DNA of 64,000 bases. Origin: Hevea brasiliensis (taxonomy: Eukaryota; Streptophyta; Magnoliopsida; Malpighiales; Euphorbiaceae). Shown piece by piece: positions 11,870-24,455 of this stretch (within the stretch, counting starts at the first letter, position 1; each line of letters starts with the position of its first letter). The notes below the pieces were generated by a model, which saw only the letters and a program-made list of their open reading frames with translations, did not search any database and was not told where the DNA came from. The DNA is taken from positions 74,353,760-74,417,759 of the forward strand of contig NC_079499.1 of the NCBI RefSeq assembly GCF_030052815.1, read 5' to 3'. The translations under genes and the position numbers were made by a program.

Positions 11870-13547
11870 TCAGATCATGGTACATCTTTGTACTTCACGG
11901 TGCATAGCATATACACCGGTGTGTGCCTCTTTTAGAATCTCGGCCTTCAATTCCCCATTATCCGTACACAGTCTTCCCTTGTGATACAGACACCCATCTG
12001 CTTTCACCTCATAGTCAGTTGCTTTTTCTTCTGAGATTTTGCTCATAACAGCCCTAAACTTCTCATCTGCCTTTTGCCCATCCAAAATCTGCTGTAGCAG
12101 GTTTGGCCTCACTTGCAACTCAGCCAAAATAGTTCCATCTCGAATCAAAGTTAGACCGGTATTCAATGATCTCAAAGCTGTGATGGACTTTCTGCTCAAA
12201 GCATCAGCAACTACATTTGCCTTCCCAGGATGATAGTCAATCACACAATCATAGTCCTTCAGGAACTCAATCCATCGCCTCTGTCTAAGGTTGAGCTCCC
12301 TCTGAGTTGGCAAATATTTTAGACTCTTATGGTCTGTGTAAATGTAGCACTTTTCAGCATACAAGTAATGCCTCCATATCTTCAGTGCGAAAATAATTGC
12401 TGCAAGCTCTAGATCATGGGTAGGGTAGTTCTGTTCATGTGGCCTTAACTGCTTGGAAGCATAGGCGACCACCTTCCCCTCTTGCATCAATACACACCCT
12501 AACCCATTATGAGAGGCATCACTGTAGACCACGAAGTCCTTGCCTAACACTGGCTGTGTTAACACGGGTGCCTCTGTCAACATAGCCTTCAACCTCTCAA
12601 AACTGGTCTGACACTTGTCATTCCAGTCAAATCTGACATTCTTGTGTAATAACTTGGTCATTGGAGCAGCTATTAGGGAAAATCCTTTCACAAATCTTCT
12701 GTAATACCCAGCTAGCCCCAAGAAGCTTCTGACCTCAGTTGTATTCCTGGGAGGCTTCCATTCCATCACTGCTTCTATTTTCTTGGGATCCACCCTAATC
12801 CCATCAGCTGACACTATGTGTGCAAGGAATGCAATCTCACTCAACCAAAAGTCACACTTGGACAACTTAGCATACAGTTTCTTTTCTCTCAGGGTTTGCA
12901 GAACAATCCTCAAATGCTCATCATGTTCTTCACTGGTCTTGGAATACACCAAAATATCGTCAATAAAGACCACTATGAACCGATCTTGGTATGGATGGAA
13001 TATACGGTTCATAAGGTCCATAAATGCCGCTGGTGCATTTGTTAGGCCAAAGGGCATCACTAGGAACTCATAATGCCCATACCGGGTCCTGAATGCAGTC
13101 TTGGGCACATCTACATCCTTCACCCTCAACTGATGATACCGTGATCTGAGATCAATCTTAGAAAATACTCCTGCTCCCTTCAACTGATCAAACAGATCAT
13201 CAATTCTAGGCAACGGATATTTGTTCTTCACAGTCACTTTATTCAATCACAGAATCGATGCATAGCCTCAAAGTCCCATCCTTCTTTTTCACAAACAGCA
13301 CTGGAGCTCCCCATGGAGACACACTGGGGCGTATGAACCCCTTATCTAACAACTCTTGCAACTGAGTTTTCAACTCTCTCAATTCAGTGGGTGCCATCCT
13401 ATAAGGAGCAATGGAAATGGGTGTCAGATCTGCAGTTGTCTCAATAGCAAATTCAACTTCCCTTTCTGGTGGCAAACCAGGCAACTCTTCAGGAAATACC
13501 TCTGGGAAGTCTCTTACTGTGGGTATGTCACTTAAGTTTGGCTTAGC
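11870..13547 (-). pseudogene. element A reverse transcriptase and RNase H
   Basis: The best preserved part of element A: an uninterrupted frame of about 458 codons at 11870-13246, after a frameshift in the RT N-terminus near 13240. Visible in order are [38 protein letters not shown], the catalytic [25 protein letters not shown], then RNase H with [34 protein letters not shown] and [10 protein letters not shown], and the start of integrase. Changes from the E4 copy include SRYHQL for SGYHQL and FLAHIV for FLGHIV. The linker (13239-13484) with [15 protein letters not shown] lies upstream. The enzyme would copy genomic RNA into DNA in the virus-like particle; this copy cannot make a full polyprotein. 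Confidence 0.92.
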
Positions 13548-14450
13548 CTACCTAGTATCCACCACATGTGCTAGGCAAGCTTCACAGCCTTTTCTAATCA
13601 TTCTTCTTGCAACTGTGGCTAAGATGACATTGGACAAGAAATCTGTCCTTTCCCCCACAACTGTGATCTCATTACCCTCTGAAGTTTTCAGAGAAATTCT
13701 CTTCAATTTGCAATCAACTATTGCCTGATGACGTGACAACCAGTCCATTCCCAAGATCACGTCAAACTCGTGGAAGGGCAACTCAATCAGGTCTGCCAAG
13801 AATTCATACCCCTGAATCCTTAACGGGCAACCCTTGTATACTTTGTTCACTACCACACTGTGACCCAATGGATTAGTGACCAGAATGTCTTGGTCACTCT
13901 CCCCTACTAGTATCCCCCTTTCTACGGGTAGGTTGATGCAAATGTAGGAATGAGTAGATCCTGGATCTACCAATGCATGCACAGGTGTAGTGTAGAGGAA
14001 GAACGTACCCCTGATGACGTCCGGGGCATCTTGCTCCTCCTGAGCTCTCAAGGCATAATTTCTGGCAGGTGGTCTGTTATCTATCCTCTCTACTGGCTCA
14101 GATACAGGCCTCTGAGATGGTCCCACAGCTTCGGATTTACCAAACCTTCTAACCCTTGGTGGTGCAGGAGCAGGTCTGTCTGCTTGTGTTGGAGCAACTG
14201 TAGTAGTTCTGCGTGGACAGTTCTTCAACTGATGCTCTGTTGACCCACACCTCAAGCAAGCACCAGTTACTCTCCAACATTCCCCCTTGTGCCATTTCAG
14301 GCAATGCGGACACGCAGAAGATGCTGGGGCTGGTCCCCTGAACCCCATCCCTGGAGAGCTGCCCACTGATGGTGTGGACTGACCTCTCCTAGGGGTGAAC
14401 TGTGGCCTGGGCCCCTGAGACTGACCCTGACCCTGTGGCTGAGCTGAACT
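13548..14450 (-). pseudogene. element A zinc knuckle and aspartic protease
   Basis: Open frame 13548-14366, minus. It starts in the gag C-terminus with HCLKWHKGECW and the CCHC knuckle CLRCGSTEHQLKNC. A Pro/Ala-rich linker follows, then the aspartic protease with ALVDPGSTHSYI (active-site Asp) and FDVILGMDWLSRHQAIVDC. It ends with an in-frame TAG at 13548-13550 inside VVDTR|AK, and another in-frame TAG at 14451-14453 separates it from gag. Both stops lie in otherwise continuous frame, so they are point mutations. Confidence 0.88.
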
Positions 14451-15274
14451 CTATGCAGGAGGACCCTTGAACTTCTTCCCAAATGCAGGAGCTGAACTAG
14501 ACTGACCCGGGCCCCTCTTCTGCTGTCTATCCCTTCTGGTCTGCTCACTGATTCTCACTTTTTCCACCTTTATTGCAGCTTCCACTAACTTGGTAAATTC
14601 TGTGATTCCCAAGGCAGTGAGCTGGATCTTGATGTTGTCATTTAGTCCCTCTTCAAATCTCTTGCACCTTTCAGCTTCATTAGGGACTATATCCCTTACA
14701 TAGCGTCTCAATCTTTCGAATTCCTTATCATATTCGACCACCGATATCTGCCTCGAAGTTAATAAACTCTCTTCTTTTCTCTTCCAGGTATACAGTACCC
14801 ACATATTTCTTCTTGAATTCAGAGAGGAAGAAGTCCCAAGTTACAGCTTCTGGCTGCACTTCACTGGACACTGTGTCCCACCACTCATAAGCATCATCTT
14901 GCAACAGAGATATGGCAGCCTCTAAATTTTGCTCTGGAGTGCAGTGGAGTTGTTTTAGAACTCTGCCCGTTCTGTTCAACCAATTCTCAGCTGCAACAGA
15001 GTCATCTTCTCTCTTGCCATAGAAATCCACTGCCCCAAACTTTCTTAACCTTTCCAGGTGTGATTTCTGCTGTGGAGCTGGTGGTGGTGGTGGTGGTGCT
15101 GGCATTACCCCAGCCATTTGTCTAAAGAAGTCGGCCATTTGTTGGAACATGGCCTGTGGAGGCCGAGGCTCGCTTGAGTGGTGGAGCAGATTCTCTCATG
15201 CCCCGGCCTCAGTGCTGCGGTGGAGCATGACTCTCCACTTCCTCCTCAACGGCTCTCTGAGATGAAGGATCCAT
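14451..15274 (-). pseudogene. element A gag (capsid), broken
   Basis: Minus-strand gag from an ATG at 15272-15274 (MDPSSQRAVEEEVESHAPP), with a stop about 20 codons later. It resumes at 15150 (MFQQMADFFRQMAG, a proline run, then SHLERLRKFGAVDFYGKRED, DAYEWWDTVSSEV and FFLSEFKKKYVG). A frameshift near 14760-14800 moves it into the frame with EFERLRRYV, NEAERCKRFEEGLNDNIK and AAIKVEKVRISEQTRR. This is the retrotransposon gag capsid domain of Tekay-like elements. The start is chosen because it follows the pyrimidine-rich tract and AG also seen in the other family 2 copies, and because the N-terminal residues match E4. Confidence 0.88.
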
Positions 15275-15384
15275 ATCCTATTCAAAATAAGAAAGATAAA
15301 CAGATCTGCGTTAGTGTCACCTCGACTCTTACAAATGCAATGCATGGTATGGACTTAATCTAGGCCCAGAAACGCCTAAACCGT

Positions 15385-15396
15385 GCTCTGATACCA
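15385..15396 (-). promoter_or_regulatory. primer binding site, element A
   Basis: Minus-strand TGGTATCAGAGC, complementary to the 3' end of plant initiator tRNA-Met, five bases (TTTAG) after the LTR end. It is intact. Confidence 0.93.
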
Positions 15397-16040
15397 CTAA
15401 ATGTGACACCCCTTACCCGTGTACAGTATACCCGAGTAAGTAATGCCACACGGTGTACCGGCACACTCTAATATTCCTCAATTAATTTATATCATGCTTT
15501 TGCATATAATTTATGAAATACAATTTATTTGAGCCATTTATCAAAAGTATTATTCATTTAAGGTTCAGAAAATTTTAAAGAAAATCCGGCGGAGTACCGG
15601 CTAAAAATGGAGAAAACCGTTCTTCGGAACCTGTGAAAACACTTCCAAATAATTTTCAAACAAACCCAACTTCAATTCATCAACAGAGTCTCAATATCAA
15701 AAACTCAACAATATTTCTCAATTTCAGTTCTCAATAGCCTTTTCATTTCTCAACATCCATTTCTCAGGGTTCTCATATATATAAATAACAATTAAAAGCT
15801 CAAATTACTTCCATACATAACCATAAATCTTTGTTATTTACATGAACCTCAAAATACACTACATAATCCCAAATACATATGAGAAAATAAAAATTTAATT
15901 ACAAAATGACAAAATGACACCTAGTGCCCTACCAATGCACTGCAGGTAGTGAGGTGACACGGACACTGTGCAGATCTGCAGGATGAACTCACCCAGTCTG
16001 CAGTCTACTGGGCTCATGATCTGGATCTCCAGTACCTACG

Positions 16041-16076
16041 CGTGGCAAAAGCAACGCTCTAAGCAATAATGCTTAG
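16041..16076 (-). other. conserved LTR hairpin pair (family 2 form)
   Basis: CTAAGCA (16059-16065) and TGCTTAG (16070-16076) form a perfect 7-bp stem with a 4-nt loop. The adjoining GCGTTGC/GCCACGC arms (minus strand) give a second stem with one mismatch around TTTT. Confidence 0.6.
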
Positions 16077-17049
16077 TGGTGCAATAATATAATAAAAGAA
16101 AATAGCAAGAAAACGAATATATAGTGAATGTGTATGATTCATTTGTTTAGTATGGTTATATATACATTAATTCAGTAACTTTGTTCACTTTCATTCATTT
16201 GGTTGCCCAAGTAACCTACACTAGGCAGTGGATGGATAACGGGTAACCGCACTTTGGGTATCAAGTACCTCGGGCCGTCACACCATCGGTCACATATGCA
16301 TCTCCCGGTGTGCAACAGAACAGCTAACAAGCTGTAAATATATCAGGCACAAGGCCAAAGCTCAATACAAAGTCAGAATGGCTAAAAGCCATAAAATCAC
16401 AGAATGGCATATTGCCATGTGCGATCGCTAATCTGAACCCTATTGGCATGCCAAACTATCCAAACCAATCATGTTAGGTATACTAGGGCATTTGAAACTT
16501 TTAAATTCTTCAATTTGTGAATTTCAAATTTTTAGTGTCACTATTCATCTTATTGGTCAACAAAAATGTTGACTTTTAGAATAAGAATATGTACATCGAC
16601 TGTGGCACTCCCTACATACCACATTTGGCATTCCAAACTTGTTGGCATTAAGCATTTATACCATTTCAAAGTTTAAACCAACACAAGCAGAATTTTCAGT
16701 TTTGGTGAGTCAACTTCACTGTTCCATTGGACACTGTTACTGTGGAAATTTGAAGAAATGTAAAACATGAAAGTTTTTCCTTATTTTGTCTAGTTGAATT
16801 TCCTTTTTTGAATCACTCCATTTGGAGTCTTGTAGCTCCAGATATGGTTCAAAAACCACAGCTGGCCGGATGTGCATTCTGCAGAAATTACCATATCTAC
16901 AGTAACATGAACAGTGACTGCCACTGCCATTTGGGTTAGGTTCTGGCCATAATTTGGGGTAGGTTCCTTCATAAAAGTTGTTTTTCTATGTCTTAACTTG
17001 TTTTTGTAAAAATTTCAGGTCAATTGACCAAATCTACAGTGAGTTATGG

Positions 17050-17076
17050 CCAAATGAACAGTTACTGTTCATTTGG
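17050..17076. repeat. 27-bp perfect palindrome in LTR
   Basis: Arms CCAAATGAACAGT (17050-17062) and ACTGTTCATTTGG (17064-17076) around one central base. The same palindrome recurs at 40460-40486 and 45320-45346, with one mismatch at 58668-58694, and in decayed form in family 1 LTRs (about 4968, 8643, 54540). Confidence 0.85.
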
Positions 17077-17670
17077 TCAATTCTACAGAGGCAGTTGTAG
17101 GGTGTCCGGATTGGGGCCAAGTTTTGGTCCTCTTGCTTTGGTCTTTTGGGCATGGTTTCTTCAGCAAAAATGTGCCATTATAAGCCTAGTTTCATGTCCA
17201 ATTGGCCAAACACCAATTGGACTAACACAGCCAAAGTTATGGCTGTGTAAGTGGACTGAATTTTCAGTCCCTCTGCTGCTGTCCTAGGGCAGCTTACTCC
17301 TTCTCTTTGCAATCCTATTTTTCAGTCCATTTTATGGTCAACATACCTAAAATGGTCACTAATTGACCATTAAAATGTGCTCTAACAATTTCCTAAGCCA
17401 AGTCAATTTTTCACTCTTCAAAACCCTAGTTCCATTATAGGTTTTCACAACACCTTAAATACTAGCTCCTTCAACAATCACATGCACACATGGTTTAAAC
17501 TTGGTCTATAGCCCACCTTAAGTCCATCAAAAAAATCAAAATAATTCCTTCACAAGGGCTGCCAAAAATTCATAGTATATATACACATAATTCTTGTTCA
17601 TTTTAGTTGCAATTCTCACTCAATACAAGTTACAATTCATGAAAATAAAAAGTTTTAAGTGTCTAATGCA

Positions 17671-17680
17671 CTAACCTTGA
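17671..17680 (-). promoter_or_regulatory. splice-donor-like site (AAG|GTTAGT)
   Basis: Minus-strand TCAAG|GTTAG, intron side from 17675, 871 bp into the LTR. The matching acceptor-like site lies before the gag ATG (AG ending at 15278), giving a possible leader intron of about 2.4 kb. Confidence 0.45.
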
Positions 17681-18546
17681 TTAGGGCAGATTTTTCCCAA
17701 GCAATTCCTTCACTTTCTTGGCTTTTCTTGGCTGCCGAACACTCCAACAAGGTGTGGGGGTAATTTTTATTGAAGGGATCTAGGGTTTTTGGTGCAAGAT
17801 AAGCAAGGTTTCAAAGCTTGGAAGCTTGAACTATGGTGGAAACCCTCTCTTTTCTCTCTCTACGTTTTTGGCTGGTTTTGGGGAAGGAGATTGCTGCTGG
17901 ATCTTTGATGAATTTAGTCTTCAATTTGTCTCTTTATTAGTTAGTCAAATAAGGGCTTAATTGTGATTGGTTGGTAATTATAAATGACATCACCATGATG
18001 TCATAAATAGCCCTTTTTCCTCAATTTCTTTTCTTTTCTCCACTACTCAATTTCAATTTAATTTCTAGTAATGTTTATTCATATTTTATGTCATATTAAT
18101 TATTTACTCAACTGGACAAGTCGGCCAAAAATCACCTCTGAAGGCGAAATGACCAAAATGCCCTCCGTTTGGCTTAACGGGTCAAAATTGTCTATACCGA
18201 TTGAAAAAATTTTCTAAGTATTTTCTTGGCATTCTAATGCCATGGGAACCTCAATAACCCTTCTCTGGAGTCCCAAAAATTATTTTATAATTTTTCCCCC
18301 GGGTCTAGGGCTCCTCGTTGCGAGAACCGCAACTTCCCTCTGGTTACCCATCGCTTGGGCACCGGCTCGTTTAACTCGGTTGTATTTTATTCCTAAAATT
18401 TTTACTAAATTTTTCTTATTAATATTTGAGTTAATTATGGTTCCTGACTTTAATTTAAATATTTTTCCGGACATTCTAACTATCCGGACCGACACCGGTC
18501 ACCGGAACAGTAGGATGTACGGAGTAGTTACCGGGAGAGTGTTACA

Positions 18547-19996
18547 GTATCTTCTCTAACTCTGGAGGTAATGCCAAATGATATGCTAAAGGACCCACTC
18601 TTTCCAGAACCTCATATGGCCCAATGAAACGAGGACTCAGTTTCCCCTTTCTGCCAAATCTTATAATTTTCTTCTAAGGGGAAACCTTGAGGAATAGTTT
18701 CTCACCCACCGCATACTCAATATCCTTTCTCTTTAAATCAATATAGGACTTCTGATGGTCTGATGCAGTCTTAAGTCGATCTCTGATCAACCTGATCTTC
18801 TCTTCAATTTGCTGAACAATTTCAGGCCCAATCATCTTCCTTTCACCTACTTCATCCAACACAGGAGAGTTCTGCACTTTCGGCCACACAAAGCTTCATA
18901 TGGAGGCATCCTAATACTTGATTGGTAGCTGTTGTTGTAAGCAAACTCAATCAAAGGCAAGTGTATGTCCCAACTGCCCTCAAACTCAATCACACAAGCT
19001 CGTAGCATGTCCTCCAAGATCTGAATTACCCTCTCAGACTGGCCATCTGTCTGTGGGTGGAATGCAGTACTGAAGTTCAATCTAGTTCCTAGGACTCTCT
19101 GAAGACTACCCCAGAATCTAGAAGAGAAACTAGGATCTCTGTCTGATACGATGGATACTAGCACTCCATGTAGTCTCACTACCTCATCAATATACAATTT
19201 AGCCAATCTTTCTAGACTGTAGTCCATCCGTACTGGTAGAAAATGAGTAAACTTGGTTAGTCTATCAACAATGACCCATACTACATCATGACTCTTCTGT
19301 GTCCTTGGAAGTCCCATCACAAAATCCATTGTTATTCTCTCCCATTTCTATTCTGGTACTGGTAGTGGATGTAACAAACCAGCTGGTACTTGATGCTCTA
19401 CCTTTACTTGCTGATAAGTTAGGCATTTGGAAACAAACTCTGCCATATCTTTTTTCATATCCATCCACTAGTAATGCTCCTTTAGCGCTCTATACATTTT
19501 TGTGCCACCAGGGTGCATGGCAAAAGGAGACTCATGTGCTTCCTTCAAAATGATCTGCCTCAAATTAACATCATTAAGAACCCACATTCTGCCCTGGTTT
19601 AGCAGTAGATTATCATCTCTAATTGAGAATTCTGGTTTCTTGGCCTGCCAAACTTTTTCCAATAACTTCTGATACTTCTGATCATCCTGAGCAGCCATTC
19701 TGATCTGATCAATCAACATTGGCTGTACATGCCATGCAACTGTTGTCTGCCCCTCATCATTAATCTCTAAGCTGGCATGTAATGATCTCAACTCATGTAC
19801 CATAGACAAAGAAGTAACCCATAAACTTGCCATAGTCTTGCGACTTAAGGCATCAGCCACAACATTAGCTTTCCCTGGCTGATAGTCTATCAGACAATCA
19901 TAGTCTTTGATTAACTCTAACCGTCTCCTCTGTCTCTAATTCAACTCCTTCTGAGTGCCCAAATACTTCAAACTCCTATGATCTATGTAGATGTAA
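18547..19996 (-). pseudogene. element B (family 1) RNase H end and integrase
   Basis: Minus-strand pol of a family 1-type gypsy element. From right to left: the RNase H end with IDHRSLKYLGTQKELN (a stop after N), [17 protein letters not shown], integrase N-terminus with ILKEAHESPFAMHPGGTKMY, then the catalytic core (18847-19329) with [20 protein letters not shown] and DGQSERVIQ. The spacing from the Asp of SDRD to the Glu of SERV is 35 residues, the DD35E pattern of Ty3 integrases. The C-terminal segment with DLKRKDIEYAVGEKLFLKVSP follows after a frameshift, then PRFIGPYEVLERVGPLAYHL, up to the insertion of element A at 18547. No 75-bp insertion is present at VIQ|ILEDML. This fragment joins the RNase H piece at 25833 across the LTR at 19997-25832. 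Confidence 0.9.
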
Positions 19997-20544
19997 TGAA
20001 GGGGCAGAAGCGTGAAAAAACACAAGTTTATACCATTGAATTCAAAAATTTTTACCTAAGGTCGCATGCATCATGCAAGATTTATTTTTATCTATTTGAT
20101 TTCAATGATAAACAACATATTAAAACACTTTTAATATGTTTTGGATCTGTATTTGCCATTTAAGATTTTAAAATTAATCAGATTATTTTTAGAACCCTAG
20201 ATTAAATCAAGAACAAACACACTAACTCCTTGATGCACTGCAGTGTATTTGCGCCTTTGAGATGCGTCTTCAGGACACCAGATGTTGTCCCTCTAGCTTG
20301 TCCATACCAAGAACACTTATGGCAGCCCTTGAACAGCTTCTAAAGCTTTTTCTATTAATTAGAAAATCAAGTTCTACCTTTTAAGAGATTAAAGATGTAA
20401 ACAGGATACTAGAAATAATTTCTAGTATTTTTAGGTTTAATTGACCCAATCACATTGTGCCAAGTGTCAAACCTATATTTAATCTTAATTTTAATCATCT
20501 TACATGATTAAAAGACATTTGGCAAGCTTATGTATAATGCCATA
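19997..20544 (-). mobile_element. probable copia-type solo LTR, left part
   Basis: Left part of an LTR-like element running to 25832, interrupted at 20545. It starts TGAAGGGGCAG (minus-strand end CTGCCCCTTCA) and is preceded by TGTAA (19992-19996). Removing it with one TGTAA restores B's RNase H coding between YREKCY (right) and IYIDHRSL (left). No gene is seen. Superfamily is uncertain; the length and start resemble large plant copia LTRs. Confidence 0.75.
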
Positions 20545-21149
20545 TGTCACACCCTACCCCTCTGTAAGGCATAACATGATCCCGTAGTATACCTAATGAA
20601 TTACCAACTCCGTCTACTGATAACCCATTAAATACACTACAAGGGATTTTAAAAACTTTTCTTACTTCTTTTATAGTGGTGAGCACTATTTACAGGTGTT
20701 AAAAACCTTTTTGAACTGAAGTGATAGAACTGACACATTTGACTTATTTGGAATTTCTGTAAAAATTTTGGCAGAGTGCCATCTGTAATTTGGATAAAAA
20801 AGTTCTTCAGAAAAACCTGTAAAAAGCACTTCAATATATTTTCCAAATCTCAAATCCAACATTTTTCTCAACACAACATATTTCTCAACTCAAATCTGCA
20901 GTGATTTTTCAAAGACTGAGATAAAAGAAATATAATACAATTTTTACAAGCCAAAATAACTCATAATTTATTTCACAATGTCAATGTACAATTTTAGTTT
21001 ACAACTGCTCAAAACCAAAACAATATATACATACAGTGATCATACATTACCGCACAAAATACAAAATGTGGTATACTCGTTATACCCGAAAATCTCTCGC
21101 TGGAGGTAATAGCAGCCTAGTCTGCTGCCCTGTCTGTCTGTCTACCTGT

Positions 21150-21187
21150 GACAGCAATAAAAAGCTATCGCTGAGACAATGTCTCAG
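21150..21187 (-). other. conserved LTR hairpin pair
   Basis: CTGAGACA (21171-21178) and TGTCTCAG (21180-21187) are perfect inverted repeats with one base between. The adjoining GACAGC and GCTATC arms form the second stem. Confidence 0.6.
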
Positions 21188-23570
21188 TGGTGCACAACAT
21201 TAACCAAACACAAATTTAAATCACAATTCATAATTCAAATAAATAGTGGAAATTTAAAAACCATAGTTAAATTCAAGACAATACTGTCATAAGGAATTTA
21301 ACACAATATCACAATAAATCTCAGTAATCAAAACATAGTTAAATTCAAAAGACAGTAAATGTCAATAAGAATTTAAACTTCATTTCACAAATTATCAAAT
21401 CGCATAACAACACAATTTAGTCGAATAATTTAAGAATACAGTGTTGCCAATTCATTCACAACTTAAGCCATGACACAAATTTCCGATCAATGCCGCGTTG
21501 TACACCACGACAAAGTAATCACAACCCCACTAATCGAAATCAATGAGGAAGGGATCTAGCTATATAATGAGTACTCATCCGATCACCTCAACTGGTAAAC
21601 CAGAGAGGGAGAAAAATAAATGATCACGACTCCATAAATGGAGAAGGAAAATAAACGATCACAACCCCATAAATGGAGAAGGAATGATATCATACTGTCA
21701 TGCTAAGTGTGAACACAAAATCAATTCCAAACATTTTATTCAAATGATTCGTGAGAATCCAATAAATTTCCAAAGTTATAATTTCATTCACAAAATGGCA
21801 ACACAATTCATAATTATCTTTAATTTTCACAAAAATCATTTACAGTGCTTTTCAATCAATAGTATCCATCAAATCATTTACAATGCTTTTCAAGCAATAA
21901 ATATCCATTCAAACACATTTCCACAATTTAAAACAATAATGTACAAATAGTCATAATTCATTTCAATTGAAAAATTCAAAAGAAATATTGTTGTGCACAA
22001 ACACAATTTAAATTAATAACATACAATTAATCATATGAAATCTTATTAAGAGTAAAATCAGTTGAAAACTAGTTGTGCACAAACCTCTGATGACTGTCTC
22101 CTGGTCTGGACTCAGTGTTTCCTTCCCTTTTCCTGAGTCTTTGGTAACTGAGAAACACAATTTGAAGTGTTTCAATACTAAATTAAATTGTCTCTAACGA
22201 TAATGTTCGATAAGTAATTCACTGAAAGCTATTATTTGCTTAATCACCTAATATACCGACTTTCGATGCGTTTTAGGTAAATTAGGTTTTTGTGTCATTA
22301 ATATGTCACATTTGATAGGGTTTTAGGGTTGGTACGTTTTACCAAACTCATTTCCTTGTTTAGTGCATTTTCTTACAATTTGCTGGGTTCCGGGATACTA
22401 GTTTGACCTAGCCGGACGACCTAGTTCCCTCAGTTTTCAGGTTTCGGTCAAAACTACAAACTTGTAGATCTATGTCTTATGGAACTTGGGGCAAAATTTT
22501 AGGTCATTCTGAGTTAAGTAGACCAGGTTATGGTCATTATACTATTGCTGGTCAAATGGCATCAAATTAGGTCAATTTTAGGTCAATTTGGTCAACTTTG
22601 GTTCGGCCAGTTTTTGGACCCGAACTTGTGCAAGCTTTTTGACTTACTTCTGGTCAGTTTCTGGGCTTTGGTGTCTTCATAAGACTTGTAGGTATGGGTC
22701 TTAAATATTCATGGTTAAAATATCAGGTCAATTGGACCTGTTTTGAGTGAGTTATGCCCTAAACACTAACTACTGCCCAAATGGTCAGTTTTCAAGTTTC
22801 AATTGCACTTAATCCGAATTGGTCATTTTTCATGTCACCTTGCAAGCAGAATTTTGGTATGCTTTCTCAATGAAAGTTGGCACATTTTGTGCCTAGTTTC
22901 ACCTCCAATTGGTCTCATACCAATTGAGGTTACACATTTAAAGTTATAGGCTAAAATGCATACTGCCTTAATCACATTGCTTAAACATACATCAATTACA
23001 CCCTTACCTTACTATATGTTCACTTCCCTTACCAATTCTGTTTTGGTACATTACCAAAACCACATACCTCTTCACTTTAAAGTCACTTTGGGCAGATTGC
23101 ACACATCCTCAATACACCAAATAAACTCAATTTTACAAAGTCTAAGTACAATCACATATACACATAAACATTACTCATTCTTACATACACTTTACACAAT
23201 CACTCTATATACATATCCATCAATCCTCAATGTCAATATTCTGCCAATACCTTCATAAACACATACATTTATCCAAGAGTCCCAAGGCTGCTGAAAATCT
23301 TCCTCAATACCAAAGTGTCCTATAATTCATCAATTTCCATTCCAAGTGCAAAATCACCATATATATATGGAATAATTTACTAGGATATTAAATCCCCTAA
23401 TCAACATCATTTCTCATCAAATATATGTACAAATATTTCATTAAATACATAACTCCATGGCTGTCCAAAATGAACACATCAATAACTTCTCAAACTTGAA
23501 AATTTTCTTCACAAATCCAACACCCATAACATGTACACAAAGTTTAATAAAGAAATCTTCAAAAATGTAA

Positions 23571-23580
23571 ACTCACCTAT
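23571..23580 (-). promoter_or_regulatory. splice-donor-like site (ATAG|GTGAGT)
   Basis: Minus-strand ATAG|GTGAGT, intron side from 23576, 879 bp into the LTR. Position +3 is G here, A in 55773 and T in family 2, while AG|GT and the following AG stay constant. Confidence 0.45.
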
Positions 23581-24455
23581 GTTTAGGACTTGTTAAACCT
23601 TCTCCAAACTTCTTGACTTTAGTATCAAACTCTTCCTTATGATGTGTAGACAATCTTTAATGAAGAAATCTAGGTGATTGGAAGTGAAATGAATGGGTTA
23701 GGAGAGCTTGAAGAAAACGGCAATGGAGGTTTTCTTGGTTCTTCAATTCGGCTAGGTTTAGTGAAATGAAGAAGATGAGGTATTCAGCTTGGATAATGGA
23801 ATTACAGCTGCCATTTAGTGTTTAATTAAATTCCTAGTGGTCCACTCACAAAATTTAAATCATATAATAAGCTTAATTTTCACTTATTCCACATTAAACC
23901 CTTAATTCTTACTATTTACTTTAGGTACCACAAAATTAATTTTTCATTTTATTTTCTAAGTGTAATATTATTTATTTTTCATGGACATTTAGGTCAAAAG
24001 ACAATTCGGGATGTCAAATGACTATAATGCCCCTGTTCGGGTTGCATTCCCGATTTTTTGGTAACACTGGGTTTTGTCTGTTTTTCGATTTCTCACTTTT
24101 CTTTGTACTAATTATTTAATTTTTCTTTGATCTTTCTAATGAGATTTATTCTTCAATAAGGGTCTATTTAAGTCCTAAAAATGTTTTCCAGAGTTCTTCG
24201 TAGTCTAGGGCCAGTCAACGGTCCACGCCGTGACTTCCCGGTGCGGTCACCCATTGCTAGGGTTTTCGGCTCGCTTAACTTGGTTACATTTCTTTGCTAT
24301 TATTTTTCCTTTGTTTTTCTTGTATTTTTTTTCTTGTATTTCATTATTTTATGTCTTCTCACTCATATCGAAGTGTGGTTCTAGGCATCCTAGCTGTCCG
24401 GATAACACTGGTCACCGGAACAGTAGAACGCACTACCGAACTTAGGGGTGTTACA

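Larger units (their letters stand above)
15402..18546 (-). repeat. 5' LTR of family 2 element A
   Basis: A 3,145-bp LTR, minus orientation. It starts TGTAACAC at 18546 and ends GGTGTCACA at 15402, followed by TTTAG and the primer binding site. Inside are a donor-like AAG|GTTAGT at 17675, a perfect 27-bp palindrome (17050-17076) and the hairpin module (16041-16076). It is inserted in the integrase region of element B, whose frame stops at 18547. The expected duplication (GTATC at 18547-18551) cannot be paired because the left end of A is rearranged. Confidence 0.93.
20545..24455 (-). mobile_element. solo LTR, family 1, near-perfect target duplication
   Basis: 3,911 bp, left end TGTCACACC, right end GGGGTGTTACA. 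Flanks are CCATA (20540-20544) and CCATG (24456-24460), a 5-bp duplication with one difference. There is no internal region, so it is a solo LTR nested within another LTR. It carries the hairpin module (21150-21187) and a donor-like ATAG|GTGAGT at 23576 (minus), the best match to the plant donor consensus in the window together with 55773. Open frames inside show no similarity to known proteins that I can see. Confidence 0.9.
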
